From Acidobacteriota bacterium (GTDB taxonomy: Bacteria; Acidobacteriota; Blastocatellia; UBA7656): a stretch of DNA of 64,000 nucleotides. The position numbers and the translations under genes were made by a program. Under the pieces are notes generated by a model. The model did no database searches. It worked only from the letters and a program-made list of their open reading frames with translations, and was not told the origin of the DNA. Shown here one piece after another: positions 1 through 9,738 of this stretch (position 1 is the stretch's first letter; the number at the start of each line of letters is the position of its first letter). The stretch covers positions 62,001 through 126,000 of the forward strand of contig JBBPIG010000012.1 of NCBI GenBank assembly GCA_038040445.1, read 5' to 3'.

Positions 1-1922
1 GAATGCGGAACGAACATGTATTCGGTCGGCGGCTCGCCGAGCAGAAAGTACTTGCCGTCCTTGGCTACTCCGACGACTTCGCGAAATGGGCTTAGCGCGT
101 TGCCAAGCTGCAAGCGTTTGCCGATCGGGCTCTCGTTTGGCCAGAAGCGCCGCGCCATCGTCTCGTTGACAACTACCACGCCCGGCGCGTTTTGATCGTC
201 GTGTTCAGTGAAGCCCCGGCCTTCGACGATCGCCGTGTCCATCGCCTGAAAGTAGTCGTGGCCAACGATGCTGTAGTTCACGCTGAGCCGTTCGTTCTCA
301 TACGCGGGCATTGCGCCTTCGACGGTCAATCTCGCGCCGTTGCTGTAGGCGTCCAGCGGCAACGGCCCGGCGAGGCTGGCGGCTTGCACGCCAGGCAGCG
401 ATTTAACGCGCTCGACTATCTGCTTGAAGAAATTCCGTCCCTTCGTCTCGTCGTAGCCGTGCAGGCCGACATCAACTGAAGCCAGCAGGATCTGCTTCGG
501 CTCAAAGCCGGGATTCATCTCTTGCACATTGCGCGTGCTCCTGATGAACAGCCCCGCGCTTATCAAAAGCATCAGCGACAACGCCACCTGCGCGACGACC
601 AGCAGGTTGCGCAGACTCAACCGCCGCGTGCCCGAAGTCACCGAGGGACCCTCGCCCTTCAACACGGTCACCAGATCGGTCCTCGAAGCTTGCAACGCCG
701 GCAGCAAGCCGAAGATGACCCCGGTCAGCGCGGACACACACAACGTGAAACCCACTACGCGGTGATCGAGCGCGAGATCGTAACTGAAGTCGATTGTCGC
801 AAAGTCGAGTTGAGGGTTCGCCAGCGGAACAACTGCGTTGAACCACTGAGCCAGCAACAATCCCAAACCGCCGCCGATCAACGAAAGCAATACGCTTTCA
901 GTCAACAACTGACGCACGAGCCGCCGGCGGCCTGCGCCGAGCGCCAGGCGAATCGCGATCTCGCGCCGCCGCACCGAAGCCCGAGCCAACAGAAGATTTG
1001 CTACATTCGCGCAAGCGATCAACAGCACCAGACCCACTATCCCCATCATGAGTCCGGCAACTATCGGGATGTATCCGAGCAGAGTGAGCGCAGGCTGAGT
1101 CTTGCTGCCGCCCGGAACCATGCCAACGCTGATGTTGGCATTCGTCTTCGGATAGGCTTCGGCAAGTTGCTGCGCGTAGGTGTTCATCGCCGCGGTCGCT
1201 TGCTCGATGGTAACGCCCGGTTTGAGACGCCCGTTGACATTGAATGATTGGCGGCCGCGGTTTTCGAGCCAATCTTCGCTTCCGGCGACGACCTGGGTAT
1301 GCATTGCAATCGGGATCCACACATCAGGAATGAAGCCGACGAAGCGCGTTCCCGAAAAGCCTTGCCGCGCAACTCCGACAACCGTGAAGTCGTGGCCATT
1401 CAACCGTACGTCTTTGCCGACGATGTTCGGGTCGGCGCCAAATCGCTGCTTCCAGAACCCGTGACTCAGGACTGCGACCGGGTGCCCGCCCTCGGCGCGA
1501 TCGTCGTCCGGCGTGAGGACACGCCCGGCCGCCGGCGTAACGCCAAGCCCAGTGAAGTAGTTCCCTGAGACCAACTCACCCCAGATCAGCTCGGCCTTGT
1601 CGGCGCTGTTTTTCATGCTGACCGGCGTACCGTCGTGCAGGAACAGATCGCTGAAGACTTCGTTGTGGTCTCGATAGTCCCGGTAGTCGGGATAGGAGAA
1701 TGCGTCCGGATATCTCGAATTCGGTTCGATGGTGTAGAGCGCCACGAGTTGTTCGGGATGCGGCACCGGCATCGGCTTAAACAAAACCGCGTTGACGAGT
1801 GTGAAGATGGACGTATTTGCCGCAAGGCCCAACGCAATCGACAACACGGCGATGAGCGTAAAGCCCGGAGCTTTTATGAACGTACGGGCGGCATATCGGA
1901 GATCCTGCCACAATCTATTCAT
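1..1922 (-). CDS. ADOP-family orphan permease, 3' end outside window
   Basis: The minus strand is open from the ATG at 1922 to the window edge, giving about 640 residues without a stop. An AAGGTGA ribosome site precedes the ATG. The N-terminus shows the family hallmark WQDLRYAARTFIKAPGF, followed by a membrane segment ending in GLAANT, where most family members have GIGANT. A MacB-like periplasmic domain follows, then the first permease domain with [20 protein letters not shown] and LALGAGRRRLVRQLLTES. The second periplasmic domain runs to the window edge. The second permease domain is outside. It is closest in style to the ADOP at 7213-9720. A heptamer inverted element separates it from the PQQ gene upstream. 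Confidence 0.9.
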   Translation of the reverse strand, partial: MNRLWQDLRYAARTFIKAPGFTLIAVLSIALGLAANTSIFTLVNAVLFKPMPVPHPEQLVALYTIEPNSRYPDAFSYPDYRDYRDHNEVFSDLFLHDGTPVSMKNSADKAELIWGELVSGNYFTGLGVTPAAGRVLTPDDDRAEGGHPVAVLSHGFWKQRFGADPNIVGKDVRLNGHDFTVVGVARQGFSGTRFVGFIPDVWIPIAMHTQVVAGSEDWLENRGRQSFNVNGRLKPGVTIEQATAAMNTYAQQLAEAYPKTNANISVGMVPGGSKTQPALTLLGYIPIVAGLMMGIVGLVLLIACANVANLLLARASVRRREIAIRLALGAGRRRLVRQLLTESVLLSLIGGGLGLLLAQWFNAVVPLANPQLDFATIDFSYDLALDHRVVGFTLCVSALTGVIFGLLPALQASRTDLVTVLKGEGPSVTSGTRRLSLRNLLVVAQVALSLMLLISAGLFIRSTRNVQEMNPGFEPKQILLASVDVGLHGYDETKGRNFFKQIVERVKSLPGVQAASLAGPLPLDAYSNGARLTVEGAMPAYENERLSVNYSIVGHDYFQAMDTAIVEGRGFTEHDDQNAPGVVVVNETMARRFWPNESPIGKRLQLGNALSPFREVVGVAKDGKYFLLGEPPTEYMFVPH

Positions 1923-1936
1923 CAGGTCACCTTCCG

Positions 1937-2078
1937 TTTCTGGTTCCGGGTTCAGGGTTCAGGGTTCCGAGTTCAGGGTTCAGGGTTTGTAGTTTTTGGT
2001 TTGGTTTTGGTTACGAGACTGGACACCCGAAACCAGAAACCAGAAACCCTGAACCCTGAACCAGGAACCCGGAACCCT
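1937..2078. repeat. Heptamer inverted element (H1 type) with core
   Basis: The left arm is built from GGGTTCA and GGTTTCT-like words. The right arm is the complementary AGAAACC and TGAACCC words. Between them at about 2009-2024 lies a non-repetitive core, GGTTACGAGACTGGAC. The element can fold into a long hairpin on either strand. Its right arm stops 6 bp before the stop codon of the PQQ-propeller gene, and its left arm stops 15 bp before the start of the downstream ADOP. Confidence 0.9.
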
Positions 2079-2084
2079 TCTTCG

Positions 2085-3410
2085 TCAGCTCAAGTCCAAC
2101 GCCACAATCGTCTTTCGATCGCGGACGTAGAGCCTGGTTCCCGTCACGGTCGGCGGGGTCCACGCCAGGTTGGTCAACAGATTCGTCTTTGAGATGACCT
2201 TCATTCCCTGCGGCGAAAACGTGACCAGCGCGAGCACACCGTCTTCATCGAGCAGAATCACCTTGCCGTCGACATAAACAAGGTTGGCTTTGGGAAAGCT
2301 GCGATCCTGCCAGACCGTGTTGCCTGTGCGCACATCAACCGCGGTCATCGGCGCGGGCCCGAAATCTCCGCTCGATCCAAAGACCAGATCGCCAAGACGA
2401 ATCATCGTGGTGTGATGCACGCGCATTCGACGGGAGGCCCACAATTCCTTGACGGTGGTTTTTCCGGCTGATTGATTCAACTGAAGCGCGCGGCTCCCGC
2501 CGCTGTAAGCGGATGACACAACCAGAATGTTTCCAGCTCCCCAGACCGGTATGCTGATGTTCAAGCCCCAGTCGCAATCGTGCGGATGGCTCCAGAGCAG
2601 CTCCCCGTTGTTAGGATTCATTCCGACGATGTGATCGCCGAGCGCGATCACTAACTGATCCTGCCCGTCAACGTTGATGATGGTCGGGGTCGACGGCGAA
2701 AGCTTGAAGTCCTGTTTCTTCCAGACCACCGCGCCCGTCTTTTGATCAAACGCCATCAGCGCCTGCCCCGCGCCGCCTACGGTCACAATGACAGTGTTTT
2801 TCCAGGCGAGCGGACTGCACGAATAACCGCGATCCATCAATTTTCCGCCATACTCTTTCCAAAGTTCGTGAGACCACACGACTCTCCCCGTTTGTTTGTC
2901 AAAGGCGTGCATCTTTCCGATCACGCCGACGGTGAAAAGAAGGTCTCCGGCGACGAGCGGCGTCGAGTGCGGGCCGTTGCCGTTTTCCAAATCGAGCCCG
3001 GTAGGCGGCGCCGCATTGCTCTTTTCCCAAATCGTTTTTCCGTTTGCCGCATCGAGGGCAACCACAAACTCCTGGTCGCCTTTACTGTACATCGTGTAGA
3101 GCCGAGCGCCATCCGCAAGTATCGACGAATGACCTTCGCCGAGTTCGCGACTCCACAGTCGCTTCGGCCCATTGTCGGGCCATGCCACCGCCAGCCCCTT
3201 CGCTTCAACCATGAAGTTGCGCTGCGGCCCACCCCACTGCGGCCAGCCGGCTGATTGCGCAAGCGCGCCGGCACTCACGAATAAGAGCAATAGCAAGAGC
3301 CATCCTCCCTTCGCAACCTGTGATCCGGCACTGAGCTCGATTCTCCTGAAGCGCGGCTTCCGGGCAGGAACGCTCGCGACATAGCTATGGTCTTGCTGCA
3401 ATGTTTGCAT
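2085..3410 (-). CDS. Secreted PQQ-type beta-propeller protein
   Basis: A protein of about 441 residues with repeated propeller blades of the PQQ/BamB-like kind, such as VALDAANGKTIWEK, HAFDKQTGRVVWSH and MAFDQKTGAVVWKK. A hydrophobic signal (WLLLLLLFVSAGALAQ) precedes the mature part, so it is probably exported. I chose the ATG at 3410 because GGAGGG lies just upstream. The first residues, MQTLQQDHSYVASVPARKPRF, follow the ADOP start pattern MQTL.QDLRYG....KPGF, so the leader looks like a degraded ADOP N-terminus. The gene begins within 12 nt of the serine hydrolase stop and is probably co-transcribed with it. The ligand or enzymatic role cannot be told; it may be a quinoprotein-like or scaffold protein. 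Confidence 0.85.
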   Translation of the reverse strand: MQTLQQDHSYVASVPARKPRFRRIELSAGSQVAKGGWLLLLLLFVSAGALAQSAGWPQWGGPQRNFMVEAKGLAVAWPDNGPKRLWSRELGEGHSSILADGARLYTMYSKGDQEFVVALDAANGKTIWEKSNAAPPTGLDLENGNGPHSTPLVAGDLLFTVGVIGKMHAFDKQTGRVVWSHELWKEYGGKLMDRGYSCSPLAWKNTVIVTVGGAGQALMAFDQKTGAVVWKKQDFKLSPSTPTIINVDGQDQLVIALGDHIVGMNPNNGELLWSHPHDCDWGLNISIPVWGAGNILVVSSAYSGGSRALQLNQSAGKTTVKELWASRRMRVHHTTMIRLGDLVFGSSGDFGPAPMTAVDVRTGNTVWQDRSFPKANLVYVDGKVILLDEDGVLALVTFSPQGMKVISKTNLLTNLAWTPPTVTGTRLYVRDRKTIVALDLS

Positions 3411-3421
3411 CATCCCTCCTA

Positions 3422-4570
3422 TCACTGTTTCTTGAGCACGGTGTTAACGATCGGTGCTACCAGTTCTTCGCAGAAGGCTCTTTCAAGGTTCGTCATCAGC
3501 GCGATGGTAAAGCGTTTTTCGGGGATGAGATACAGATACGTGCGTGTGCCGGCTTGGCTGCCGTCGTTCCATACCCGTTTCGGTTCGCCTTGACCAGCAT
3601 CGGCGATCAGCCAGCCCAGACCGTAAGACTGCAATTGCTTACCGTCCGCGGTTTTCTGGCGCGTCCACATCTGCTCAAGCGTCCGCGGCTTCACCAGCTT
3701 GCCCTGCTGGATCGCGATGGCAAACTTCGCGAGGTCTTCTACGGTCGAAACAAGACCGCCGCCGGGCAGCCTGCCGCTGGTGTCGAGCGGCGGAGCATCC
3801 CTCACGTCGCCGTTCGCGGACTTGCTGTACAGCCGGGCGCGGTCCGGAATATTCGCCTTGAGGTCATCAGTCTGCGTTCGCGTCATGCCCGCAGGCTTGA
3901 AGATTTTTTCGCGCAGGTAATCAGGGTACTTCATCCCGGAAGCGCCTTCGATCACGCAGCCCAGCACCGAGTAACCGAGAGTCGAGTAGAGATACTTCGT
4001 ACCCGGTTCGTGCAGCAGCGGTTCGTCCTTGAAGAAACTCAATGATTCAACGACGCTGTCGAAATGACGATTTGAAGGATCGGAAAACCTGTGATGGCGG
4101 ATGCCGCTCAGATGCGCAAGCAGTTGTCGCGAAGTGATTTGCCATTGTTTTGCCGGGAAAGCCGGGCAGTATTTCTGAACCGGCGCATCAAGATCGATTT
4201 TCCCCTGCTCTGCCAACTGCATCACGGCTGTGGCTGTGATCGACTTGCCTATTGAAGCCAGTCGGTAAACCGTAGTCGCGGTGGCCGGTATCCTCTTCTC
4301 GGGATCCGCCAGGCCGAAGCCTTTCGCCCAGAGTAGGCGATTGTCAGCAACGATCGCTATGGAAAGAGCCGGCGCTTTGTGCTTCGCCATCCACTCTGAA
4401 ACGGCCCCTTCGATCTTTTCGGTTTCGCCGGTCGACAGGCCCCGCGCGCCTTGCGCAAAGGTGTTCGCGCCGATGCCGAGCGCGAGCGTTATGACCGCGA
4501 CCGTCGCGAAGGCGCGCTTCTTGAGAAGTATTCGAACGGCGTACCTCAGGTCTGGAAAGAGAGTGTGCAT
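3422..4570 (-). CDS. Serine beta-lactamase-like hydrolase with ADOP-derived leader
   Basis: 382 residues. Residues about 50-375 are a class C beta-lactamase/penicillin-binding-type domain (beta-lactamase family, as in EstB and D-aminopeptidases). The nucleophile motif SIGK is at 106-109 and a Y-S-T triad, in place of the usual Y-S-N, is at 195-197. Residues 1-37 are not a normal signal peptide: [15 protein letters not shown] followed by a membrane helix ending GIGANT is the exact N-terminal signature of ADOP permeases. The match breaks after GANT into FAQGA, a plausible signal-peptidase site. The gene therefore looks like a fusion in which an ADOP start region now exports a periplasmic hydrolase. 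The substrate is unknown (peptide, ester or beta-lactam). Confidence 0.9.
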   Translation of the reverse strand: MHTLFPDLRYAVRILLKKRAFATVAVITLALGIGANTFAQGARGLSTGETEKIEGAVSEWMAKHKAPALSIAIVADNRLLWAKGFGLADPEKRIPATATTVYRLASIGKSITATAVMQLAEQGKIDLDAPVQKYCPAFPAKQWQITSRQLLAHLSGIRHHRFSDPSNRHFDSVVESLSFFKDEPLLHEPGTKYLYSTLGYSVLGCVIEGASGMKYPDYLREKIFKPAGMTRTQTDDLKANIPDRARLYSKSANGDVRDAPPLDTSGRLPGGGLVSTVEDLAKFAIAIQQGKLVKPRTLEQMWTRQKTADGKQLQSYGLGWLIADAGQGEPKRVWNDGSQAGTRTYLYLIPEKRFTIALMTNLERAFCEELVAPIVNTVLKKQ

Positions 4571-4604
4571 GATTCCTCGGAGTTCAGGACTACTTAGGGT
4601 TTGC

Positions 4605-4706
4605 AGTCCGCCTTCTGACGGAAGTCGTGTCGCTTTGCCAGAGAGCTAATCCAACACCTTCCGCCTGAAGGCGGGACTACGAACCACGAACCCGGAACCC
4701 GGGTTC
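4605..4706. repeat. Inverted repeat plus heptamer half-arm downstream of an ADOP
   Basis: Two arms, AGTCCGCCTTCTGACGGAAG (4605-4624) and its near complement at 4658-4678, can form a 20-bp imperfect stem. At 4681-4706 a short H1-type arm (GAACCACGAACCCGGAACCC) follows and meets the ADOP stop codon at 4706. It could act as a transcript 3' end between the ADOP and the hydrolase gene. Confidence 0.7.
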
Positions 4707-7132
4707 TATTCATATCGCAGCGCGATTATCGGATCGACTTTCGCAGCGCGACGCGCTGGCAGGTAACAGGCTAGCAACGCGACCAACGCGAGCAGCAGTG
4801 CTACCCCACCCAGGGTCAACGGATCAGTTGCGCTCGTGTTGAATAACAGGCTTGCCATCAATCGCGTCATAGCGAACGATGCGATCAGGCCAATAACGAC
4901 ACCGGTCAACGCCAGCTTCACTCCTTGTCCGAGCACCAGCTTCAGCACCTGGCTCTTCTCTGCACCCAACGCCATTCGAATCCCGATCTCACGAGTCTGC
5001 TGCGATACGACATACGACAGCGCTGCATATATGCCGGTGACCGCCAACAACAGGGACAACACCGAGAAGATCGCCAGCAGCGACATTACGAATCGCGTGC
5101 GCCAGTCCAGTCCGCTAACGATGTCTTCCATAGACCGCACCAGATAAACCGGCATCGCCCGATCAACCGCTCTCACTTCTTTCGCTGCTGCCTCCGTGAA
5201 GGCGAGCGGATTGGACGTGGTGCGCAGCACATAAGCGAATGCGGCCGGCGCGGTGTCCTGTTCCAGCGGTAGATACAAGGTCGGCTGCGGGTCGGGTGGA
5301 AAAGAATCGGTGCGCACGTCGCCGACAATGCCGACGACCTGGCGCAGGATGTTGCGGTTGCTTCCAATCGCCACTCTCTTGCCCAGCGGGTCTTCAGCGC
5401 CCCAAAGCTGGCGAGCCATCTTCGCACTGATTACCGCGACCGACGGAGTACCGGCAGTGTCGTTCTCGGTGAAGAGCCGTCCTTGTAGCAGGGGGATCTT
5501 CATCGCGCTGAAATAATCAGGAGTGCTCCGGATGGCGGTCGCTCGCGGTTCCTTTCCGGGTTCCGGCACAGGCTGTCCTTCGACCATCACCGTCGTCAAC
5601 CCGAACTGAGGATAGAAGGGATGGAACTGCGCTCCGCCGACCGACTGCACTCCCGGAATCGCCGCGAAGCGGTCCCGGATCTCCTTGAAGAATCGCTGTC
5701 GCTGTTCGCTGTCTTTGTAAGCCGCCCCGCGCGTCGAAACGCGAAACGTGAGGAGATTGTCCGAATCGAATCCCTGGTCCAGACGCTGAAGATTTCGGAA
5801 GCTCTGCACCATCAGCCCGGCGCCGACCAGCAGCGCCAACGACAAAGCAGTTTCTGCGATTACCAGAAACCGTTGCATTCGCCGGCTGCTGGGGCTGCCG
5901 GTGGCGCGCCCGGTTCCAGCGAGCCCGGAGACAATGCTGACCCGCCGCGCATAGAGCGCCGGAATCAATCCGAGCACGATGCCGGGCAACACCGAAATTG
6001 CCAGCGTGAATAGAATGACGTTGCGATCCACCCGAAAATCGAAGTGTGGAATGTTGAGGCCGGTGGGAATGAGCATGCCAACGCTCTCTGTTCCCCAAAT
6101 CGTCAGCAACAATCCAGGCCCAGCGCACAGCATCATGAGCAACAGACTTTCGATCACAAGCTGACGCAGCAACCGCAATGTTCCTGCGCCGAGCGCCCGG
6201 CGCAATGCGAACTCACGCTCGCGCGCGACCGAACGCGTCAACAACAGATGGGCCACGTTGCTGGAAGCGATCAACAATACGAACAGCACAGCGCCCATCA
6301 GCAGCAGCACTGCGGGGCGCACTCCGCGAACAACGCTCTCCTTGAGAGGTGCGACAAGCGCAGCGCTGTTCTGGTTCGTGTCCGGGTATTGCTGTTTGAG
6401 CTCCTGAGAAATACGCGTGAGTTCCTGCTGCGCTTGGCTAAGGGTCACCCCATTGGCGAGACGCGCGACGACAACATGATCGTTCCCGCGCCGATCCAGC
6501 CCGCTTTGATTCAACGCCAATGGCAACCAGGCGTCGGGGCGCACCGTCAGCCCGAATATCGGATTATCGAACTCAGCCGGCATCACCCCGATGATCTCGT
6601 AAGGCACGCCGTCCAACTCCGTAGTTCGTCCGAGAATGTTCCGATCCTCACCAAAGCGGCGCTGCCACAACTCATAGCTCATCACCATCACCGCCCTTGC
6701 TCCCGGACGATCTTCTTCAGGCGCAAAAGTCCGGCCCATCATCGGCTGAACTCCGAGCGTATCGAAGTAGCCGGCTGACACCGTCTGCATCAACGGAGTG
6801 TCAGGCTCGTCAAAGCTGGTCAGCGTCTTTGAAATACTCACCGCCGCGCCGATCTTATCGAACGACTGACTCATCCGTTGCCAGTCGGCGTAATTGCCCG
6901 CGGCGACGGGCCGCCAGAGCGCCGCATTCGCAGGATCGATCTGCCAGATGGCGACCAGCCTCTCGGGATCGCTGAAGGGCAGAGGCTGAATCAGCACAGC
7001 GTTGGCCACGCTGAATACCGTCCCCGCAACGCCGATGGCGATCGACATCGCCAGTACGGCAACCACGGTGACTTCGGGATTCCTGCGCAGCAGCCGCAAC
7101 CCAAATCGAACGTCAGACAGCCATCCAGACAT
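4706..7132 (-). CDS. ADOP-family orphan permease (divergent member)
   Basis: 808 residues. The order is: one N-terminal membrane helix (about 20-42), a MacB-like periplasmic domain (about 50-260), a three-helix FtsX permease domain (about 275-405), another helix near 430-450, a second periplasmic domain, and a second FtsX domain (about 685-800). The C-terminus is [19 protein letters not shown]. ADOPs form large paralogous families in Acidobacteriota and normally have no ATPase gene beside them; none is seen here. The transported substrate is unknown. I start at the ATG at 7132 behind AAAGGAC rather than the GTG 15 nt upstream. It is divergent: IGVAGT replaces GIGANT, and SSNVAHLLLTRS replaces [12 protein letters not shown]. 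Confidence 0.93.
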   Translation of the reverse strand: MSGWLSDVRFGLRLLRRNPEVTVVAVLAMSIAIGVAGTVFSVANAVLIQPLPFSDPERLVAIWQIDPANAALWRPVAAGNYADWQRMSQSFDKIGAAVSISKTLTSFDEPDTPLMQTVSAGYFDTLGVQPMMGRTFAPEEDRPGARAVMVMSYELWQRRFGEDRNILGRTTELDGVPYEIIGVMPAEFDNPIFGLTVRPDAWLPLALNQSGLDRRGNDHVVVARLANGVTLSQAQQELTRISQELKQQYPDTNQNSAALVAPLKESVVRGVRPAVLLLMGAVLFVLLIASSNVAHLLLTRSVAREREFALRRALGAGTLRLLRQLVIESLLLMMLCAGPGLLLTIWGTESVGMLIPTGLNIPHFDFRVDRNVILFTLAISVLPGIVLGLIPALYARRVSIVSGLAGTGRATGSPSSRRMQRFLVIAETALSLALLVGAGLMVQSFRNLQRLDQGFDSDNLLTFRVSTRGAAYKDSEQRQRFFKEIRDRFAAIPGVQSVGGAQFHPFYPQFGLTTVMVEGQPVPEPGKEPRATAIRSTPDYFSAMKIPLLQGRLFTENDTAGTPSVAVISAKMARQLWGAEDPLGKRVAIGSNRNILRQVVGIVGDVRTDSFPPDPQPTLYLPLEQDTAPAAFAYVLRTTSNPLAFTEAAAKEVRAVDRAMPVYLVRSMEDIVSGLDWRTRFVMSLLAIFSVLSLLLAVTGIYAALSYVVSQQTREIGIRMALGAEKSQVLKLVLGQGVKLALTGVVIGLIASFAMTRLMASLLFNTSATDPLTLGGVALLLALVALLACYLPARRAAKVDPIIALRYE

Positions 7133-7148
7133 GATTTGTCCTTTCACT

Positions 7149-7211
7149 GGAAGAGTCCGTAGTCCGTAGTCAATAGTCCGTAGCTACGGACCACGGACTA
7201 CCGACTCTTCC
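7149..7211. repeat. AGTCCGT heptamer hairpin between two ADOPs
   Basis: The left arm repeats the 7-bp word AGTCCGT (with one AGTCAAT variant). The centre is GTAGCTAC. The right arm returns as CTACGGACCACGGACTACC. The outer ends GGAAGAGT and ACTCTTCC pair exactly. The hairpin begins 16 bp upstream of one ADOP start and ends 1 bp before the stop codon of the next ADOP. No poly-T tract follows, so a classical intrinsic terminator is not clear. Confidence 0.85.
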
Positions 7212-7212
7212 A

Positions 7213-9720
7213 TCATTGGTATCTCAGCGCCTCCATCGGATCGACCTTCGTCGCCCGTCGAGCTGGTAGATAGTTGGCCAGCAACGCGACCAGCGCCAGC
7301 ACGAGCGGGATCGCCACAAACGTGGTCGCGTCCATCGGGCTGACGCCGTACAAGAAACTCGCCAGCAGTCGAGTCAACGCGGCCGCCGCTATCAAGCCTG
7401 CTGCGACTCCGCCGCCGACGAGCGTCATCCCTTCCTTCAAAACCAGCCGCAGCACGTTGCCGCTTCCCGCTCCGAGCGCCATTCGTATTCCGATCTCGCG
7501 CGTCCTCCGAGATACCGAGTAAGACATCACGCCGTACAATCCGACCGCCGCCAGCACCAACGCCAGCAAACCAAAGATCGCCAACAGAACCGCGCCCATA
7601 CGCGCCGCGAAGAGTGAGCCTCCAACCACGTCGGCCATCGACTCGACGCTTGTCACGGCGAGGTTCGGTTCGATTGATTGCACCTCGCGCCAGACGGTTG
7701 CGGCGAGGCTCGCCGGCTTGCTACTGGTGCGCGCGTGGAGCGCCATTCCGGTCTCGTGGTTTTGCGCCAGCGGTTGATAGACCGTCGATCTCGGGTTTTC
7801 GCCGAGAGTGCGGTACTTGCTATCGCGAACGACTCCGACGATCTCAGACCACGGGCCTTGCGGTCCGCGAAAGCTCACGCGCTTGCCGAGCGCTTCCTGA
7901 CCCTCGAAGAAGCGCCGCGCGAAAGCTTCGTTGATAACAATCACCATCGGCGCGCCCTCTTTGTCTTGCGCGGTGAAGTCGCGGCCGCGAAGCAACCCGA
8001 TGCCCATCGTCTTAAAGTATTTCAAGCCGACAACATTCGCGCTCGCTGTGTTTGGGTCTTCCTGACTCCCCGTACCCTCGCTGCGAACGGTGTTCTCGGG
8101 TGCCTCCTGACCTTCGATCTGGAAACTGGTGGAGCGGCCGGTGCCGCTCATCGGAACGACACGCGCGAGGCTGGCGGACTCGACGCCGGGCAGCGCTTCA
8201 ACTCGCTCGATAACTTGACGGTAGAATTCCTGGCCTTGCGCTTTTGTGTAGCGCAGCAGATTGATATTGAGCTGGGCATTCAGGACCTTGTCAGCCTCGA
8301 AGCCGGGATCAATGTCTTGCGCGTTCTTTAAGCTCCGCAAGAACAATCCCGCGCCTATCAGCAGCACCAGCGACAACGCGACCTGGGCCACCACTAGAAG
8401 ATTCCGAAGACTCAGGCGCCGGCGACCTTGCGCAACCACGGACACTTCATCCTTGAGCGCCGGCACCAGGTCAGGCCGCGAAGCTTGCAACGCAGGCGCC
8501 AGCCCGAAGATGACTCCTGTCGCAAGTGACAACGCGAAGGTAAAGGCGAGCACCCGGCCGTCGAGGTGGTAATCCAGGGTGAAGGAAAAGACTCCGGATG
8601 TCGGTGTTGCCGTCTTCAGAAGATCGATTGTCCATAGCGCCAGCAGGAGTCCGACCACTCCGCCTGCCAGCGAAAGCAGCACGCTCTCAGTCAACAACTG
8701 GCGCACGAGCCGCGAGCGGCTTGCGCCCAGTGCAAGCCTCACCGCGATCTCTTTTCGCCGCGCCGACGCTCTTGCGAGCAGCAAGTTAGCGACGTTCGCG
8801 CAAGCGATGAGTAGAACAATGGCGACTACGGCCAGCAACAGCCCGGCCACTGATATCAGTTGGGTGTAGGCTTGCGGATCAACCTTGCTCAGGGGAAACA
8901 ACGTGGCGATCGTGTTGCGGTTCTGGTCCGGATAGGCTTGCTCGAGCCCGGCGGCCAGGGTGGTCATCCCCGCCTGGGCTTGCTCGGGTGTGACGCCAGG
9001 CTTGAGACGACCGACGATCCTTAACCAGCGCGAGCCACGCCGCCCCAACAAGTCGGGGTTCATGTCACCCGAGAATCCACCTCGCGGAGGACGCACCAAG
9101 GCCTGCATCATCATCGGAACATATATGTCGTTAGTCTCGAGAACTTCGGGTCCGTCAAAGCCTGACGGCGCGACCCCAACGATAGTAAAGGCGTGCCCGT
9201 TCAAAGCCAGTTGCTGGCCAATAACCTTCGGATCGCTGCCGAATCGCCGCTCCCACAAGCCGTGACTGATCACCGCTACCGGGTGCGTGTTGGGTGTAAC
9301 GTCTTCTTCGGGCAAAAAGGTTCGGCCCAACGCGGGTCGCACGCCGAGCGCATCGAAAAAATTGCCCGACACGATTGAGCCGGAGAGCAAGTCGGTCTGA
9401 TCATCAGCCCGGGAGCTCATTGTGATGCTCGAGTAAGTGAGCAGATCGCTGAAGACTTCGTTCTTGTCTCGATAGTCAATGTAGTCCGGGTAGGAGGAAA
9501 CGCTGTACGGGCTCGACAGGGACCTGCCGGTGTACACGAACATCAATCGATCGGGTTCCGTGACGGGCAGCGGTCTGAGCAACGCGGCATTGACTACGCT
9601 GAAGATCGATGTGTTAGCGCCGATGCCAAGTGCCAGCGAAAGCACGGCCACGGCGGCGAATCCCGGACTCGCGCGCAGAACTCGAAAACCGTAACGAAGG
9701 TCCTGCCATATGGTTTCCAT
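7213..9720 (-). CDS. ADOP-family orphan permease
   Basis: 835 residues with the full two-half ADOP layout. The N-terminus is METIWQDLRYGFRVLRASPGF, then a GIGANT helix. The first permease half contains [19 protein letters not shown]. The C-terminus ends [13 protein letters not shown], with Q where most copies have E. I start at the ATG at 9720, preceded by GGGAGGACTA, and not at the TTG four codons upstream. It lies directly upstream of the divergent ADOP at 4706-7132 with an 80-nt gap holding a heptamer hairpin, so the two may share a transcript. Its sequence is nearest the partial copy at 1-1922. Confidence 0.94.
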   Translation of the reverse strand: METIWQDLRYGFRVLRASPGFAAVAVLSLALGIGANTSIFSVVNAALLRPLPVTEPDRLMFVYTGRSLSSPYSVSSYPDYIDYRDKNEVFSDLLTYSSITMSSRADDQTDLLSGSIVSGNFFDALGVRPALGRTFLPEEDVTPNTHPVAVISHGLWERRFGSDPKVIGQQLALNGHAFTIVGVAPSGFDGPEVLETNDIYVPMMMQALVRPPRGGFSGDMNPDLLGRRGSRWLRIVGRLKPGVTPEQAQAGMTTLAAGLEQAYPDQNRNTIATLFPLSKVDPQAYTQLISVAGLLLAVVAIVLLIACANVANLLLARASARRKEIAVRLALGASRSRLVRQLLTESVLLSLAGGVVGLLLALWTIDLLKTATPTSGVFSFTLDYHLDGRVLAFTFALSLATGVIFGLAPALQASRPDLVPALKDEVSVVAQGRRRLSLRNLLVVAQVALSLVLLIGAGLFLRSLKNAQDIDPGFEADKVLNAQLNINLLRYTKAQGQEFYRQVIERVEALPGVESASLARVVPMSGTGRSTSFQIEGQEAPENTVRSEGTGSQEDPNTASANVVGLKYFKTMGIGLLRGRDFTAQDKEGAPMVIVINEAFARRFFEGQEALGKRVSFRGPQGPWSEIVGVVRDSKYRTLGENPRSTVYQPLAQNHETGMALHARTSSKPASLAATVWREVQSIEPNLAVTSVESMADVVGGSLFAARMGAVLLAIFGLLALVLAAVGLYGVMSYSVSRRTREIGIRMALGAGSGNVLRLVLKEGMTLVGGGVAAGLIAAAALTRLLASFLYGVSPMDATTFVAIPLVLALVALLANYLPARRATKVDPMEALRYQ

Positions 9721-9738
9721 TAGTCCTCCCAAAATACC

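Noticed and set aside
7149-7211. Hairpin as a Rho-independent terminator
   Set aside because: The stem is strong, but no T-rich tract follows on either strand, so only a general 3'-end structure can be claimed.
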